Assembly (NCBI GenBank): GCA_946699065.1
Contig: CAMPDV010001197.1
Span: 61,474 to 125,473, forward strand
DNA length: 64,000 nt
Direction of reading: 5' to 3'
Source of the DNA: Loxodes magnus
Lineage: Eukaryota; Ciliophora; Karyorelictea; Loxodida; Loxodidae
Within the stretch, counting starts at the first letter, position 1. Each line of letters starts with the position of its first letter. The notes under the pieces are model-generated. The model was not told the origin of the DNA. It worked only from the letters and a program-made list of their open reading frames with translations, and searched no databases. A program made the translations under genes and the position numbers. This document shows, piece by piece, positions 53,401 to 64,000 of this stretch.

Positions 53401-54689
53401 TCACTTTTCTTATCATTCTTTTAAACTTCTTAAAGCTTTAAAATACATAAACTGATCTTCAGACTCTTTTACTTGCATTTCTTATTCACTTTTCTTATCA
53501 TTCTTTTAAACTTCTTAAAACTTTCAAATACATAAACTGATTTCAGACTCTTTTACTTGCTTTTCTTATCATTCTTTTAAACTTCTTAAAACTTTCAAAT
53601 TAATAAACTGATCTTCAGACTCTTTTACTTGCATTTCTTATTCACTTTTCTTATCATTCTTTTAAACTTCTTAAAACTTTCAAATACATAAACTGATCTT
53701 CAGACTCTTTTACTTGCTTTTCTTATTCACTTTTCTTATCATTCTTTTAAACTTCTTAAAACTTTCAAATACATAAACTGATCTTCAGACTCTTTTACTT
53801 GCTTTTCTTATCATTCTTTTAAACTTCTTAAAACTTTCAAATTAATAAACTGATCTTCAGACTCTTTTACTTGCTTTTCTTATTCACTTTTCTTATCATT
53901 CTTTTAAACTTCTTAAAACTTTCAAATACATAAACTGATCTTCAGACTCTTTTACTTGCTTTTCTTATCATTCTTTTAAACTTCTTAAAACTTTCAAATT
54001 AATAAACTGATCTTCAGACTCTTTTACTTGCATTTCTTATTCACTTTTCTTATCATTCTTTTAAACTTCTTAAAACTTTCAAATACATAAACTGATCTTC
54101 AGACTCTTTTACTTGCTTTTCTTATCATTCTTTTAAACTTCTTAAAACTTTCAAATTAATAAACTGATCTTCAGACTCTTTTACTTGCTTTTCTTATTCA
54201 CTTTTCTTATCATTCTTTTAAACTTCTTAAAACTTTCAAATACATAAACTGATCTTCAGACTCTTTTACTTGCTTTTCTTATCATTCTTTTAAACTTCTT
54301 AAAACTTTCAAATTAATAAACTGATCTTCAGACTCTTTTACTTGCATTTCTTATTCACTTTTCTTATCATTCTTTTAAACTTCTTAAAACTTTCAAATAC
54401 ATAAACTGATCTTCAGACTCTTTTACTTGCTTTTCTTATCATTCTTTTAAACTTCTTAAAACTTTCAAATTAATAAACTGATCTTCAGACTCTTTTACTT
54501 GCTTTTCTTAATCACTTTTCTTATCATTCTTTTAAACTTCTTAAAGCTATAAAATACATAAACTGATCTTCAGACTCTTTTACTTGCTTTTCTTATTCAC
54601 TTTTCTTATCATTCTTTTAAACCTCTTAAAACCTTCAAATTAATAAACTGATCTTCAGACTCTTTTACTTGCTTTTCTTATTCACTTTT

Positions 54690-55765
54690 CTTATCATTCT
54701 TTTAAACTTCTTAAAACTTTCAAATTAATAAACTGATCTTCAGACTCTTTTACTTGCTTTTCTTATTCACTTTTCTTATCATTCTTTTAAACTTCTTAAA
54801 ACTTTCAAATACATAAAATGATCTTCAGACTCTTTTACTTGCATTTCTTATTCACTTTTCTTATCATTCTTTTAAACTTCTTAAAACTTTCAAATACATA
54901 AACTGATTTCAGACTCTTTTACTTGCTTTTCTTATTCACTTTTCTTATCATTCTTTTAAACTTCTTAAAACTTTCAAATTAATAAACTGATCTTCAGACT
55001 CTTTTACTTGCTTTTCTTATTCACTTTTCTTATCATTCTTTTAAACTTCTTAAAACTTTCAAATACATAAACTGATCTTCAGACTCTTTTACTTGCATTT
55101 CTTATTCACTTTTCTTATCATTCTTTTAAACTTCTTAAAACTTTCAAATACATAAACTGATCTTCAGACTCTTTTACTTGCTTTTCTTATTCACTTTTCT
55201 TATCATTCTTTTAAACTTCTTAAAGCTTTAAAATACATAAACTGATTTTCAGACTCTTTTACTTGCTTTTCTTATCATTCTTTTAAACTTCTTAAAACTT
55301 TCAAATTAATAAACTGATCTTCAGACTCTTTTACTTGCTTTTCTTATTCACTTTTCTTATCATTCTTTTAAACTTCTTAAAACTTTCAAATAAATAAACT
55401 GATCTTCAGACTCTTTTACTTGCTTTTCTTATTCACTTTTCTTATCATTCTTTTAAACTTCTTAAAGCTTTAAAATACATAAACTGATCTTCAGACTCTT
55501 TTAGTTGCTTTTCTTATTCACTTTTCTTATCATTCTTTTAAACTTCTTAAAACCTTCAAATTAATAAACTGATCTTCAGACTCTTTTACTTGCTTTTCTT
55601 ATTCACTTTTCTTATCATTCTTTTAAACTTCTTAAAACTTTCAAATTAATAAACTGATCTTCAGACTCTTTTACTTGCTTTTCTTATTCACTTTTCTTAT
55701 CATTCTTTTAAACTTTTTAAAACTTTCAAATACATAAACTGATCTTCAGACTCTTTTACTTGCTT
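54690..55765. repeat. 1.08-kb block repeated at 58648-59723 (offset 3958 bp)
   Basis: It includes a gatttcag monomer (54905 and 58863) followed by the four-copy module. The offset equals 39 long plus 9 short monomers minus five bases, matched by the one-base deletions seen in between: three gatttcag, one ctctttac near 57811 and one cattttttaaac near 55932. I noted a cataaaatg/cataaactg mismatch near 54818 and a further one near 55712. Confidence 0.85.
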
Positions 55766-55770
55766 TTCTT
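55080..55770. repeat. 0.69-kb module, copy 2 of 4
   Basis: This has the same monomer order as 49740-50430, with a private aaactttttaaaac near 55712. It sits inside the larger 54690-55765 block shared with 58648-59723. Confidence 0.87.
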
Positions 55771-58649
55771 ATCATTCTTTTAAACTTCTTAAAACTTTCA
55801 AATTAATAAACTGATCTTCAGACTCTTTTACTTGCTTTTCTTATTCACTTTTCTTATCATTCTTTTAAACTTCTTAAAACTTTAAAATACATAAACTGAT
55901 CTTCAGACTCTTTTACTTGCTTTTCTTATCATTTTTTAAACTTCTTAAAACTTTCAAATTAATAAACTGATCTTCAGACTCTTTTACTTGCATTTCTTAT
56001 TCACTTTTCTTATCATTCTTTTAAACTTCTTAAAACTTTCAAATACATAAACTGATCTTCAGACTCTTTTACTTGCTTTTCTTATTCACTTTTCTTATCA
56101 TTCTTTTAAACTTCTTAAAACTTTCAAATTAATAAACTGATCTTCAGACTCTTTTACTTGCTTTTCTTATTCACTTTTCTTATCATTCTTTTAAACTTCT
56201 TAAAACTTTCAAATTAATAAACTGATCTTCAGACTCTTTTACTTGCTTTTCTTATTCACTTTTCTTATCATTCTTTTAAACTTCTTAAAACTTTCAAATT
56301 AATAAACTGATCTTCAGACTCTTTTACTTGCTTTTCTTATTCACTTTTCTTATCATTCTTTTAAACTTCTTAAAACTTTCAAATACATAAACTGATTTCA
56401 GACTCTTTTACTTGCATTTCTTATTCACTTTTCTTATCATTCTTTTAAACTTCTTAAAACTTTCAAATACATAAACTGATCTTCAGACTCTTTTACTTGC
56501 TTTTCTTATTCACTTTTCTTATCATTCTTTTAAACTTCTTAAAGCTTTAAAATACATAAACTGATTTTCAGACTCTTTTACTTGCTTTTCTTATCATTCT
56601 TTTAAACTTCTTAAAACTTTCAAATTAATAAACTGATCTTCAGACTCTTTTACTTGCTTTTCTTATTCACTTTTCTTATCATTCTTTTAAACTTCTTAAA
56701 ACTTTCAAATACATAAACTGATCTTCAGACTCTTTTACTTGCTTTTCTTATCATTCTTTTAAACTTCTTAAAACTTTCAAATACATAAACTGATCTTCAG
56801 ACTCTTTTAGTTGCTTTTCTTATTCACTTTTCTTATCATTCTTTTAAACTTCTTAAAACTTTCAAATTAATAAACTGATCTTCAGACTCTTTTACTTGCT
56901 TTTCTTATTCACTTTTCTTATCATTCTTTTAAACTTCTTAAAACTTTCAAATTAATAAACTGATCTTCAGACTCTTTTACTTGCTTTTCTTATTCACTTT
57001 TCTTATCATTCTTTTAAACTTCTTAAAGCTTTCAAATACATAAACTGATCTTCAGACTCTTTTACTTGCTTTTCTTATTCACTTTTCTTATCATTCTTTT
57101 AAACTTCTTAAAACTTTCAAATACATAAACTGATCTTCAGACTCTTTTACTTGCTTTTCTTATTCACTTTTCTTATCATTCTTTTAAACTTCTTAAAGCT
57201 TTCAAATACATAAAATGATCTTCAGACTCTTTTACTTGCATTTCTTATTCACTTTTCTTATCATTCTTTTAAACTTCTTAAAACTTTCAAATAAATAAAC
57301 TGATCTTGAGACTCTTTTACTTGCTTTTCTTATTCACTTTTCTTATCATTCTTTTAAACTTCTTAAAACTTTCAAATACATAAACTGATCTTCAGACTCT
57401 TTTACTTGCTTTTCTTATTCACTTTTCTTATCATTCTTTTAAACTTCTTAAAACTTTCAAATACATAAACTGATCTTCAGACTCTTTTACTTGCTTTTCT
57501 TATTCACTTTTCTTATCATTCTTTTAAACTTCTTAAAGCTTTAAAATACATAAACTGATCTTCAGACTCTTTTACTTGCTTTTCTTATTCACTTTTCTTA
57601 TCATTCTTTTAAACTTCTTAAAACTTTCAAATTAATAAACTGATCTTCAGACTCTTTTACTTGCTTTTCTTATTCACTTTTCTTATCATTCTTTTAAACT
57701 TCTTAAAGCTTTAAAATACATAAACTGATTTTCAGACTCTTTTACTTGCTTTTCTTATCATTCTTTTAAACTTCTTAAAACTTTCAAATTAATAAACTGA
57801 TCTTCAGACTCTTTACTTGCATTTCTTATTCACTTTTCTTATCATTCTTTTAAACTTCTTAAAACTTTCAAATACATAAACTGATCTTCAGACTCTTTTA
57901 CTTGCTTTTCTTATTCACTTTTCTTATCATTCTTTTAAACTTCTTAAAACTTTCAAATTAATAAACTGATCTTCAGACTCTTTTACTTGCTTTTCTTATT
58001 CACTTTTCTTATCATTCTTTTAAACTTCTTAAAACTTTCAAATACATAAACTGATCTTCAGACTCTTTTACTTGCTTTTCTTATTCACTTTTCTTATCAT
58101 TCTTTTAAACTTCTTAAAACTTTCAAATTAATAAACTGATCTTCAGACTCTTTTACTTGCTTTTCTTATTCACTTTTCTTATCATTCTTTTAAACTTCTT
58201 AAAACTTTCAAATACATAAACTGATCTTCAGACTCTTTTACTTGCTTTTCTTATCATTCTTTTAAACTTCTTAAAACTTTCAAAATAATAAACTGATTTC
58301 AGACTCTTTTACTTGCTTTTCTTATTCACTTTTCTTATCATTCTTTTAAACTTCTTAAAGCTATAAAATACATAAACTGATCTTCAGACTCTTTTACTTG
58401 CTTTTCTTATCATTCTTTTAAACTTCTTAAAACTTTCAAATTAATAAACTGATCTTCAGACTCTTTTACTTGCTTTTCTTATTCACTTTTCTTATCATTC
58501 TTTTAAACTTCTTAAAGCTTTCAAATACATAAACTGATCTTCAGACTCTTTTACTTGCTTTTCTTATTCACTTTTCTTATCATTCTTTTAAACTTCTTAA
58601 AACTTTCAAATTAATAAACTGATCTTCAGACTCTTTTACTTGCTTTTCT

Positions 58650-60336
58650 TATCATTCTTTTAAACTTCTTAAAACTTTCAAATTAATAAACTGATCTTCA
58701 GACTCTTTTACTTGCTTTTCTTATTCACTTTTCTTATCATTCTTTTAAACTTCTTAAAACTTTCAAATACATAAACTGATCTTCAGACTCTTTTACTTGC
58801 ATTTCTTATTCACTTTTCTTATCATTCTTTTAAACTTCTTAAAACTTTCAAATACATAAACTGATTTCAGACTCTTTTACTTGCTTTTCTTATTCACTTT
58901 TCTTATCATTCTTTTAAACTTCTTAAAACTTTCAAATTAATAAACTGATCTTCAGACTCTTTTACTTGCTTTTCTTATTCACTTTTCTTATCATTCTTTT
59001 AAACTTCTTAAAACTTTCAAATACATAAACTGATCTTCAGACTCTTTTACTTGCATTTCTTATTCACTTTTCTTATCATTCTTTTAAACTTCTTAAATCT
59101 TTCAAATACATAAACTGATCTTCAGACTCTTTTACTTGCTTTTCTTATTCACTTTTCTTATCATTCTTTTAAACTTCTTAAAGCTTTAAAATACATAAAC
59201 TGATTTTCAGACTCTTTTACTTGCTTTTCTTATCATTCTTTTAAACTTCTTAAAACTTTCAAATTAATAAACTGATCTTCAGACTCTTTTACTTGCTTTT
59301 CTTATTCACTTTTCTTATCATTCTTTTAAACTTCTTAAAACTTTCAAATAAATAAACTGATCTTCAGACTCTTTTACTTGCTTTTCTTATTCACTTTTCT
59401 TATCATTCTTTTAAACTTCTTAAAGCTTTAAAATACATAAACTGATCTTCAGACTCTTTTAGTTGCTTTTCTTATTCACTTTTCTTATCATTCTTTTAAA
59501 CCTCTTAAAACCTTCAAATTAATAAACTGATCTTCAGACTCTTTTACTTGCTTTTCTTATTCACTTTTCTTATCATTCTTTTAAACTTCTTAAAACTTTC
59601 AAATTAATAAACTGATCTTCAGACTCTTTTACTTGCTTTTCTTATTCACTTTTCTTATCATTCTTTTAAACTTCTTAAAACTTTCAAATACATAAACTGA
59701 TCTTCAGACTCTTTTACTTGCATTTCTTATTCACTTTTCTTATCATTCTTTTAAACTTCTTAAAACTTTCAAATTAATAAACTGATCTTCAGACTCTTTT
59801 ACTTGCTTTTCTTATTCACTTTTCTTATCATTCTTTTAAACTTCTTAAAGCTTTCAAATACATAAAATGATCTTCAGACTCTTTTACTTGCATTTCTTAT
59901 TCACTTTTCTTATCATTCTTTTAAACTTCTTAAATCTTTCAAATTAATAAACTGATCTTGAGACTCTTTTACTTGCTTTTCTTATTCACTTTTCTTATCA
60001 TTCTTTTAAACTTCTTAAAACTTTCAAATACATAAACTGATCTTCAGACTCTTTTACTTGCTTTTCTTATTCACTTTTCTTATCATTCTTTTAAACTTCT
60101 TAAATCTTTCAAATTAATAAACTGATCTTCAGACTCTTTTACTTGCTTTTCTTATTCACTTTTCTTATCATTCTTTTAAACTTCTTAAAACTTTAAAATA
60201 CATAAACTGATCTTCAGACTCTTTTACTTGCTTTTCTTATCATTCTTTTAAACTTCTTAAAACTTTCAAATACATAAACTGATCTTCAGACTCTTTTACT
60301 TGCTTTTCTTATTCACTTTTCTTATCATTCTTTTAA
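58650..60336. repeat. 1.69-kb block, left copy (offset 2242 bp)
   Basis: This is the longest shared block found, matching 60892-62578. Common markers are gatttcag (58863 and 61105), cttaaatctttc (59091 and 61333; 60101 and 62343), gattttcag (59202 and 61444), acctcttaaaaccttc (59500s and 61740s), cataaaatg (59861 and 62103) and cttgag (59947 and 62201). The offset is 23 long plus 4 short monomers minus one base, the single gatttcag deletion. It contains module copy 3 at 59038-59728. Confidence 0.9.
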
Positions 60337-60891
60337 ACTTCTTAAAGCTTTCAAATACATAAAATGATCTTCAGACTCTTTTACTTGCATTTCTTATTCA
60401 CTTTTCTTATCATTCTTTTAAACTTCTTAAAACTTTCAAATACATAAACTGATCTTCAGACTCTTTTACTTGCTTTTCTTATTCACTTTTCTTATCATTC
60501 TTTTAAACTTCTTAAAACTTTCAAATACATAAACTGATCTTCAGACTCTTTTACTTGCTTTTCTTATCATTCTTTTAAACTTCTTAAAACTTTCAAATTA
60601 ATAAACTGATCTTCAGACTCTTTTACTTGCTTTTCTTATTCACTTTTCTTATCATTCTTTTAAACTTCTTAAAGCTTTCAAATACATAAACTGATCTTCA
60701 GACTCTTTTACTTGCTTTTCTTATTCACTTTTCTTATCATTCTTTTAAACTTCTTAAAACTTTCAAATTAATAAACTGATCTTCAGACTCTTTTACTTGC
60801 TTTTCTTATCATTCTTTTAAACTTCTTAAAACTTTCAAATTAATAAACTGATCTTCAGACTCTTTTACTTGCTTTTCTTATTCACTTTTCT

Positions 60892-62578
60892 TATCATTCT
60901 TTTAAACTTCTTAAAACTTTCAAATTAATAAACTGATCTTCAGACTCTTTTACTTGCTTTTCTTATTCACTTTTCTTATCATTCTTTTAAACTTCTTAAA
61001 ACTTTCAAATACATAAACTGATCTTCAGACTCTTTTACTTGCATTTCTTATTCACTTTTCTTATCATTCTTTTAAACTTCTTAAAACTTTCAAATACATA
61101 AACTGATTTCAGACTCTTTTACTTGCTTTTCTTATTCACTTTTCTTATCATTCTTTTAAACTTCTTAAAACTTTCAAATTAATAAACTGATCTTCAGACT
61201 CTTTTACTTGCTTTTCTTATTCACTTTTCTTATCATTCTTTTAAACTTCTTAAAACTTTCAAATACATAAACTGATCTTCAGACTCTTTTACTTGCATTT
61301 CTTATTCACTTTTCTTATCATTCTTTTAAACTTCTTAAATCTTTCAAATACATAAACTGATCTTCAGACTCTTTTACTTGCTTTTCTTATTCACTTTTCT
61401 TATCATTCTTTTAAACTTCTTAAAGCTTTAAAATACATAAACTGATTTTCAGACTCTTTTACTTGCTTTTCTTATCATTCTTTTAAACTTCTTAAAACTT
61501 TCCAATTAATAAACTGATCTTCAGACTCTTTTACTTGCTTTTCTTATTCACTTTTCTTATCATTCTTTTAAACTTCTTAAAGCTTTAAAATACATAAACT
61601 GATCTTCAGACTCTTTTACTTGCTTTTCTTATTCACTTTTCTTATCATTCTTTTAAACTTCTTAAAGCTTTAAAATACATAAACTGATCTTCAGACTCTT
61701 TTAGTTGCTTTTCTTATTCACTTTTCTTATCATTCTTTTAAACCTCTTAAAACCTTCAAATTAATAAACTGATCTTCAGACTCTTTTACTTGCTTTTCTT
61801 ATTCACTTTTCTTATCATTCTTTTAAACTTCTTAAAACTTTCAAATTAATAAACTGATCTTCAGACTCTTTTACTTGCTTTTCTTATTCACTTTTCTTAT
61901 CATTCTTTTAAACTTCTTAAAACTTTCAAATACATAAACTGATCTTCAGACTCTTTTACTTGCATTTCTTATTCACTTTTCTTATCATTCTTTTAAACTT
62001 CTTAAAACTTTCAAATTAATAAACTGATCTTCAGACTCTTTTACTTGCTTTTCTTATTCACTTTTCTTATCATTCTTTTAAACTTCTTAAAGCTTTCAAA
62101 TACATAAAATGATCTTCAGACTCTTTTACTTGCATTTCTTATTCACTTTTCTTATCATTCTTTTAAACTTCTTAAATCTTTCAAATTAATAAACTGATCT
62201 TGAGACTCTTTTACTTGCTTTTCTTATTCACTTTTCTTATCATTCTTTTAAACTTCTTAAAACTTTCAAATACATAAACTGATCTTCAGACTCTTTTACT
62301 TGCTTTTCTTATTCACTTTTCTTATCATTCTTTTAAACTTCTTAAATCTTTCAAATTAATAAACTGATCTTCAGACTCTTTTACTTGCTTTTCTTATTCA
62401 CTTTTCTTATCATTCTTTTAAACTTCTTAAAACTTTAAAATACATAAACTGATCTTCAGACTCTTTTACTTGCTTTTCTTATCATTCTTTTAAACTTCTT
62501 AAAACTTTCAAATACATAAACTGATCTTCAGACTCTTTTACTTGCTTTTCTTATTCACTTTTCTTATCATTCTTTTAA
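60892..62578. repeat. 1.69-kb block, right copy (offset 2242 bp)
   Basis: This is the partner of 58650-60336 and contains module copy 4 at 61280-61970. The main difference is one monomer near 61585 that has aagctttaaaatac where the left copy has aactttcaaataaat; this looks like local gene conversion. A single base change, tccaattaat for tcaaattaat, lies near 61503. Confidence 0.9.
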
Positions 62579-64000
62579 ACTTCTTAAAACTTTCAAATTA
62601 ATAAACTGATCTTCAGACTCTTTTACTTGCATTTCTTATTCACTTTTCTTATCATTCTTTTAAACTTCTTAAAACTTTCAAATACATAAACTGATCTTCA
62701 GACTCTTTTACTTGCTTTTCTTATTCACTTTTCTTATCATTCTTTTAAACTTCTTAAAACTTTCAAATACATAAACTGATCTTCAGACTCTTTTACTTGC
62801 TTTTCTTATCATTCTTTTAAACTTCTTAAAACTTTCAAATTAATAAACTGATCTTCAGACTCTTTTACTTGCTTTTCTTATTCACTTTTCTTATCATTCT
62901 TTTAAACTTCTTAAAACTTTCAAATACATAAACTGATCTTCAGACTCTTTTACTTGCTTTTCTTATTCACTTTTCTTATCATTCTTTTAAACTTCTTAAA
63001 ACTTTCAAATACATAAACTGATCTTCAGACTCTTTTACTTGCTTTTCTTATCATTCTTTTAAACTTCTTAAAACTTTCAAATTAATAAACTGATCTTCAG
63101 ACTCTTTTACTTGCTTTTCTTATTCACTTTTCTTATCATTCTTTTAAACTTCTTAAAACCTTCAAATACATAAACTGATCTTCAGACTCTTTTACTTGCT
63201 TTTCTTATCATTCTTTTAAACTTCTTAAAACTTTCAAATAAATAAACTGATCTTCAGACTCTTTTACTTGCATTTCTTATTCACTTTTCTTATCATTCTT
63301 TTAAACTTCTTAAAACTTTCAAATACATAAACTGATCTTCAGACTCTTTTACTTGCTTTTCTTATTCACTTTTCTTATCATTCTTTTAAACTTCTTAAAG
63401 CTTTAAAATACATAAATTGATCTTCAGACTCTTTTACTTGCTTTTCTTATTCACTTTTCTTATCATTCTTTTAAACTTCTTAAAACTTTCAAATTAATAA
63501 ACTGATCTTCAGACTCTTTTACTTGCTTTTCTTATTCACTTTTCTTATCATTCTTTTAAACTTCTTAAAGCTATTAAATACATAAACTGATCTTCAGACT
63601 CTTTTACTTGCTTTTCTTATTCACTTTTCTTATCATTCTTTTAAACTTCTTAAAGCTTTCAAATACATAAACTGATCTTCAGACTCTTTTACTTGCTTTT
63701 CTTATTCACTTTTCTTATCATTCTTTTAAACTTCTTAAAACTTTCAAATACATAAACTGATCTTCAGACTCTTTTACTTGCTTTTCTTATTCACTTTTCT
63801 TATCATTCTTTTAAACTTCTTAAAACTTTCAAATTAATAAACTGATCTTCAGACTCTTTTACTTGCTTTTCTTATCATTCTTTTAAACTTCTTAAAACTT
63901 TCAAATTAATAAACTGATCTTCAGACTCTTTTACTTGCTTTTCTTATTCACTTTTCTTATCATTCTTTTAAACTTCTTAAAACTTTCAAATTAATAAACT

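Larger units (their letters stand above)
1..64000. repeat. AT-rich 85/72-bp tandem satellite array filling the window
   Basis: Every part of the window reads as head-to-tail copies of one monomer, all in the same orientation. Each copy starts at ctctttt (or atctttt), runs through a T/C-rich left half with repeated ctttt blocks, then ttttaaacttcttaaaac, then an A-rich part ending in aaactgatcttcaga. Full copies are 85 bp and the common short form is 72 bp. No inversion, transposon or unique island breaks the array, and it continues past both edges. The type monomer is about 25 % GC with no CpG and only 3 G in 85 bases. Most neighbours differ at only a few bases. Stops occur repeatedly on both strands and each 85-bp unit shifts the frame by one, so no long coding frame is expected. 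Function is unknown; centromeric, pericentromeric, subtelomeric or sex-chromosome heterochromatin are all possible. The family was not recognised. Being a satellite array is certain; its chromosomal role is not. Confidence 0.99.
28800..64000. repeat. Right zone: aagctttaaaa palindromic variant
   Basis: From 28836 onward many monomers read cttaaagctttaaaatac, which creates the 12-bp perfect palindrome ttaaagctttaa (first copy 28836-28847) and joins a HindIII site to an extra DraI site. I saw no copy of this exact form to the left. From 32627 a second marker appears, gatttcag with one base missing (84- or 71-bp monomers), seen about 28 times up to 61105 and not before. Left-zone markers become rare or disappear here: cttaag was last seen near 49.2 kb, and cagaatc is infrequent. 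Late markers are cataaaatgatc and cttgag. Confidence 0.82.

Noticed and set aside
1-64000. Open reading frames on either strand
   Set aside because: Frames shift by one base at each 85-bp copy, and stops (taa in ataaact on +; tga, taa and taag-type stops on -) recur in every monomer. Any short open frame is a by-product of the repeat.
1-64000. CRISPR array (short repeats in tandem)
   Set aside because: There are no unique spacers: the sequence between any two repeated segments is itself repeated, and monomers are contiguous.
1-64000. Telomeric repeat or origin-like (ARS) array
   Set aside because: No G-rich telomere unit is present. The reverse strand gtttatgtattt only loosely resembles a yeast ARS core and has mismatches, so AT-richness explains it.
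1-64000. Transposon, LTR or virus-derived element inside the array
   Set aside because: I looked for any stretch not readable as monomers and found none; there are no terminal repeats, target-site duplications or coding traces.
1-64000. CENP-B box or another known centromere protein motif
   Set aside because: The monomer has no CpG and no GC-rich 17-base motif, so a classical CENP-B box is absent. This neither supports nor excludes a centromeric location.
1-64000. A single global higher-order repeat
   Set aside because: Shared blocks have offsets of 9, 14, 16, 22, 27, 31, 37, 45 and 48 monomers and end abruptly; no one period persists across the window.
1-64000. Assignment to a named species or satellite family
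   Set aside because: Nothing but satellite is present and I cannot match the monomer to a family from memory with confidence.

Overview
The whole 64 kb window is one uninterrupted tandem satellite array. I find no gene, RNA gene, transposon, virus-derived element, CRISPR array or stretch of unique sequence, and both edges lie inside the array, so its full length is unknown. The organism must be a eukaryote, because an AT-rich satellite of this size belongs to nuclear heterochromatin (centromeric, pericentromeric, subtelomeric or sex-chromosome). I do not recognise the satellite family and cannot name the species. The array would be hard to resolve without long reads.

The repeat has two main forms in the same orientation throughout: an 85-bp long monomer (type copy 341-425) and a 72-bp short monomer (type copy 1021-1092). 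Dividing window length by mean monomer length gives very roughly 790 monomers; this is an estimate, not a count. The two forms differ by exactly one 13-bp subunit. The type long monomer has 41 T, 23 A, 18 C and 3 G, so it is about 25 % GC, strongly pyrimidine-rich and very G-poor on the + strand, and it contains no CpG. Variation is concentrated at a few sites: acataaac / taataaac / aataaac before the conserved ctgat; aaactttc / aagctttc / aagctttaaaa; cttcaga / cttaaga / ttttcaga / tttcaga; ctcttttac / atcttttac / ctcttttag; and tgctttt / tgcattt.

The array is layered. Roughly 1-6.5 kb is rich in cttaag and ttagttgc monomers and is a nest of overlapping duplications (offsets 752, 1805, 2203, 2557 and 3695 bp). 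Roughly 6.5-20 kb holds local oddities: 11-bp expansions, an acttac subunit, the ctatta deletion, and 1533-, 1125- and 1124-bp offset duplications. Roughly 20-28.8 kb is marked by gattttc directly after acataaact and by a 3002-bp offset duplication. From 28.8 kb the palindromic aagctttaaaa variant appears, and from 32.6 kb a one-base-deleted gatttcag variant; this right half holds multi-monomer modules, including a 0.69-kb module present four times between 49.7 and 62.0 kb.

Duplication offsets resolve into whole numbers of 85- and 72-bp monomers (9, 14, 16, 22, 27, 31, 37, 45 and 48) once known one-base indels are allowed for. That is the signature of in-register unequal exchange or local block amplification, with no single higher-order period across the window. 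The main interest is the fine record of satellite evolution: slippage of a 13-bp subunit inside monomers, linked variant haplotypes, and shared blocks at kilobase scale.
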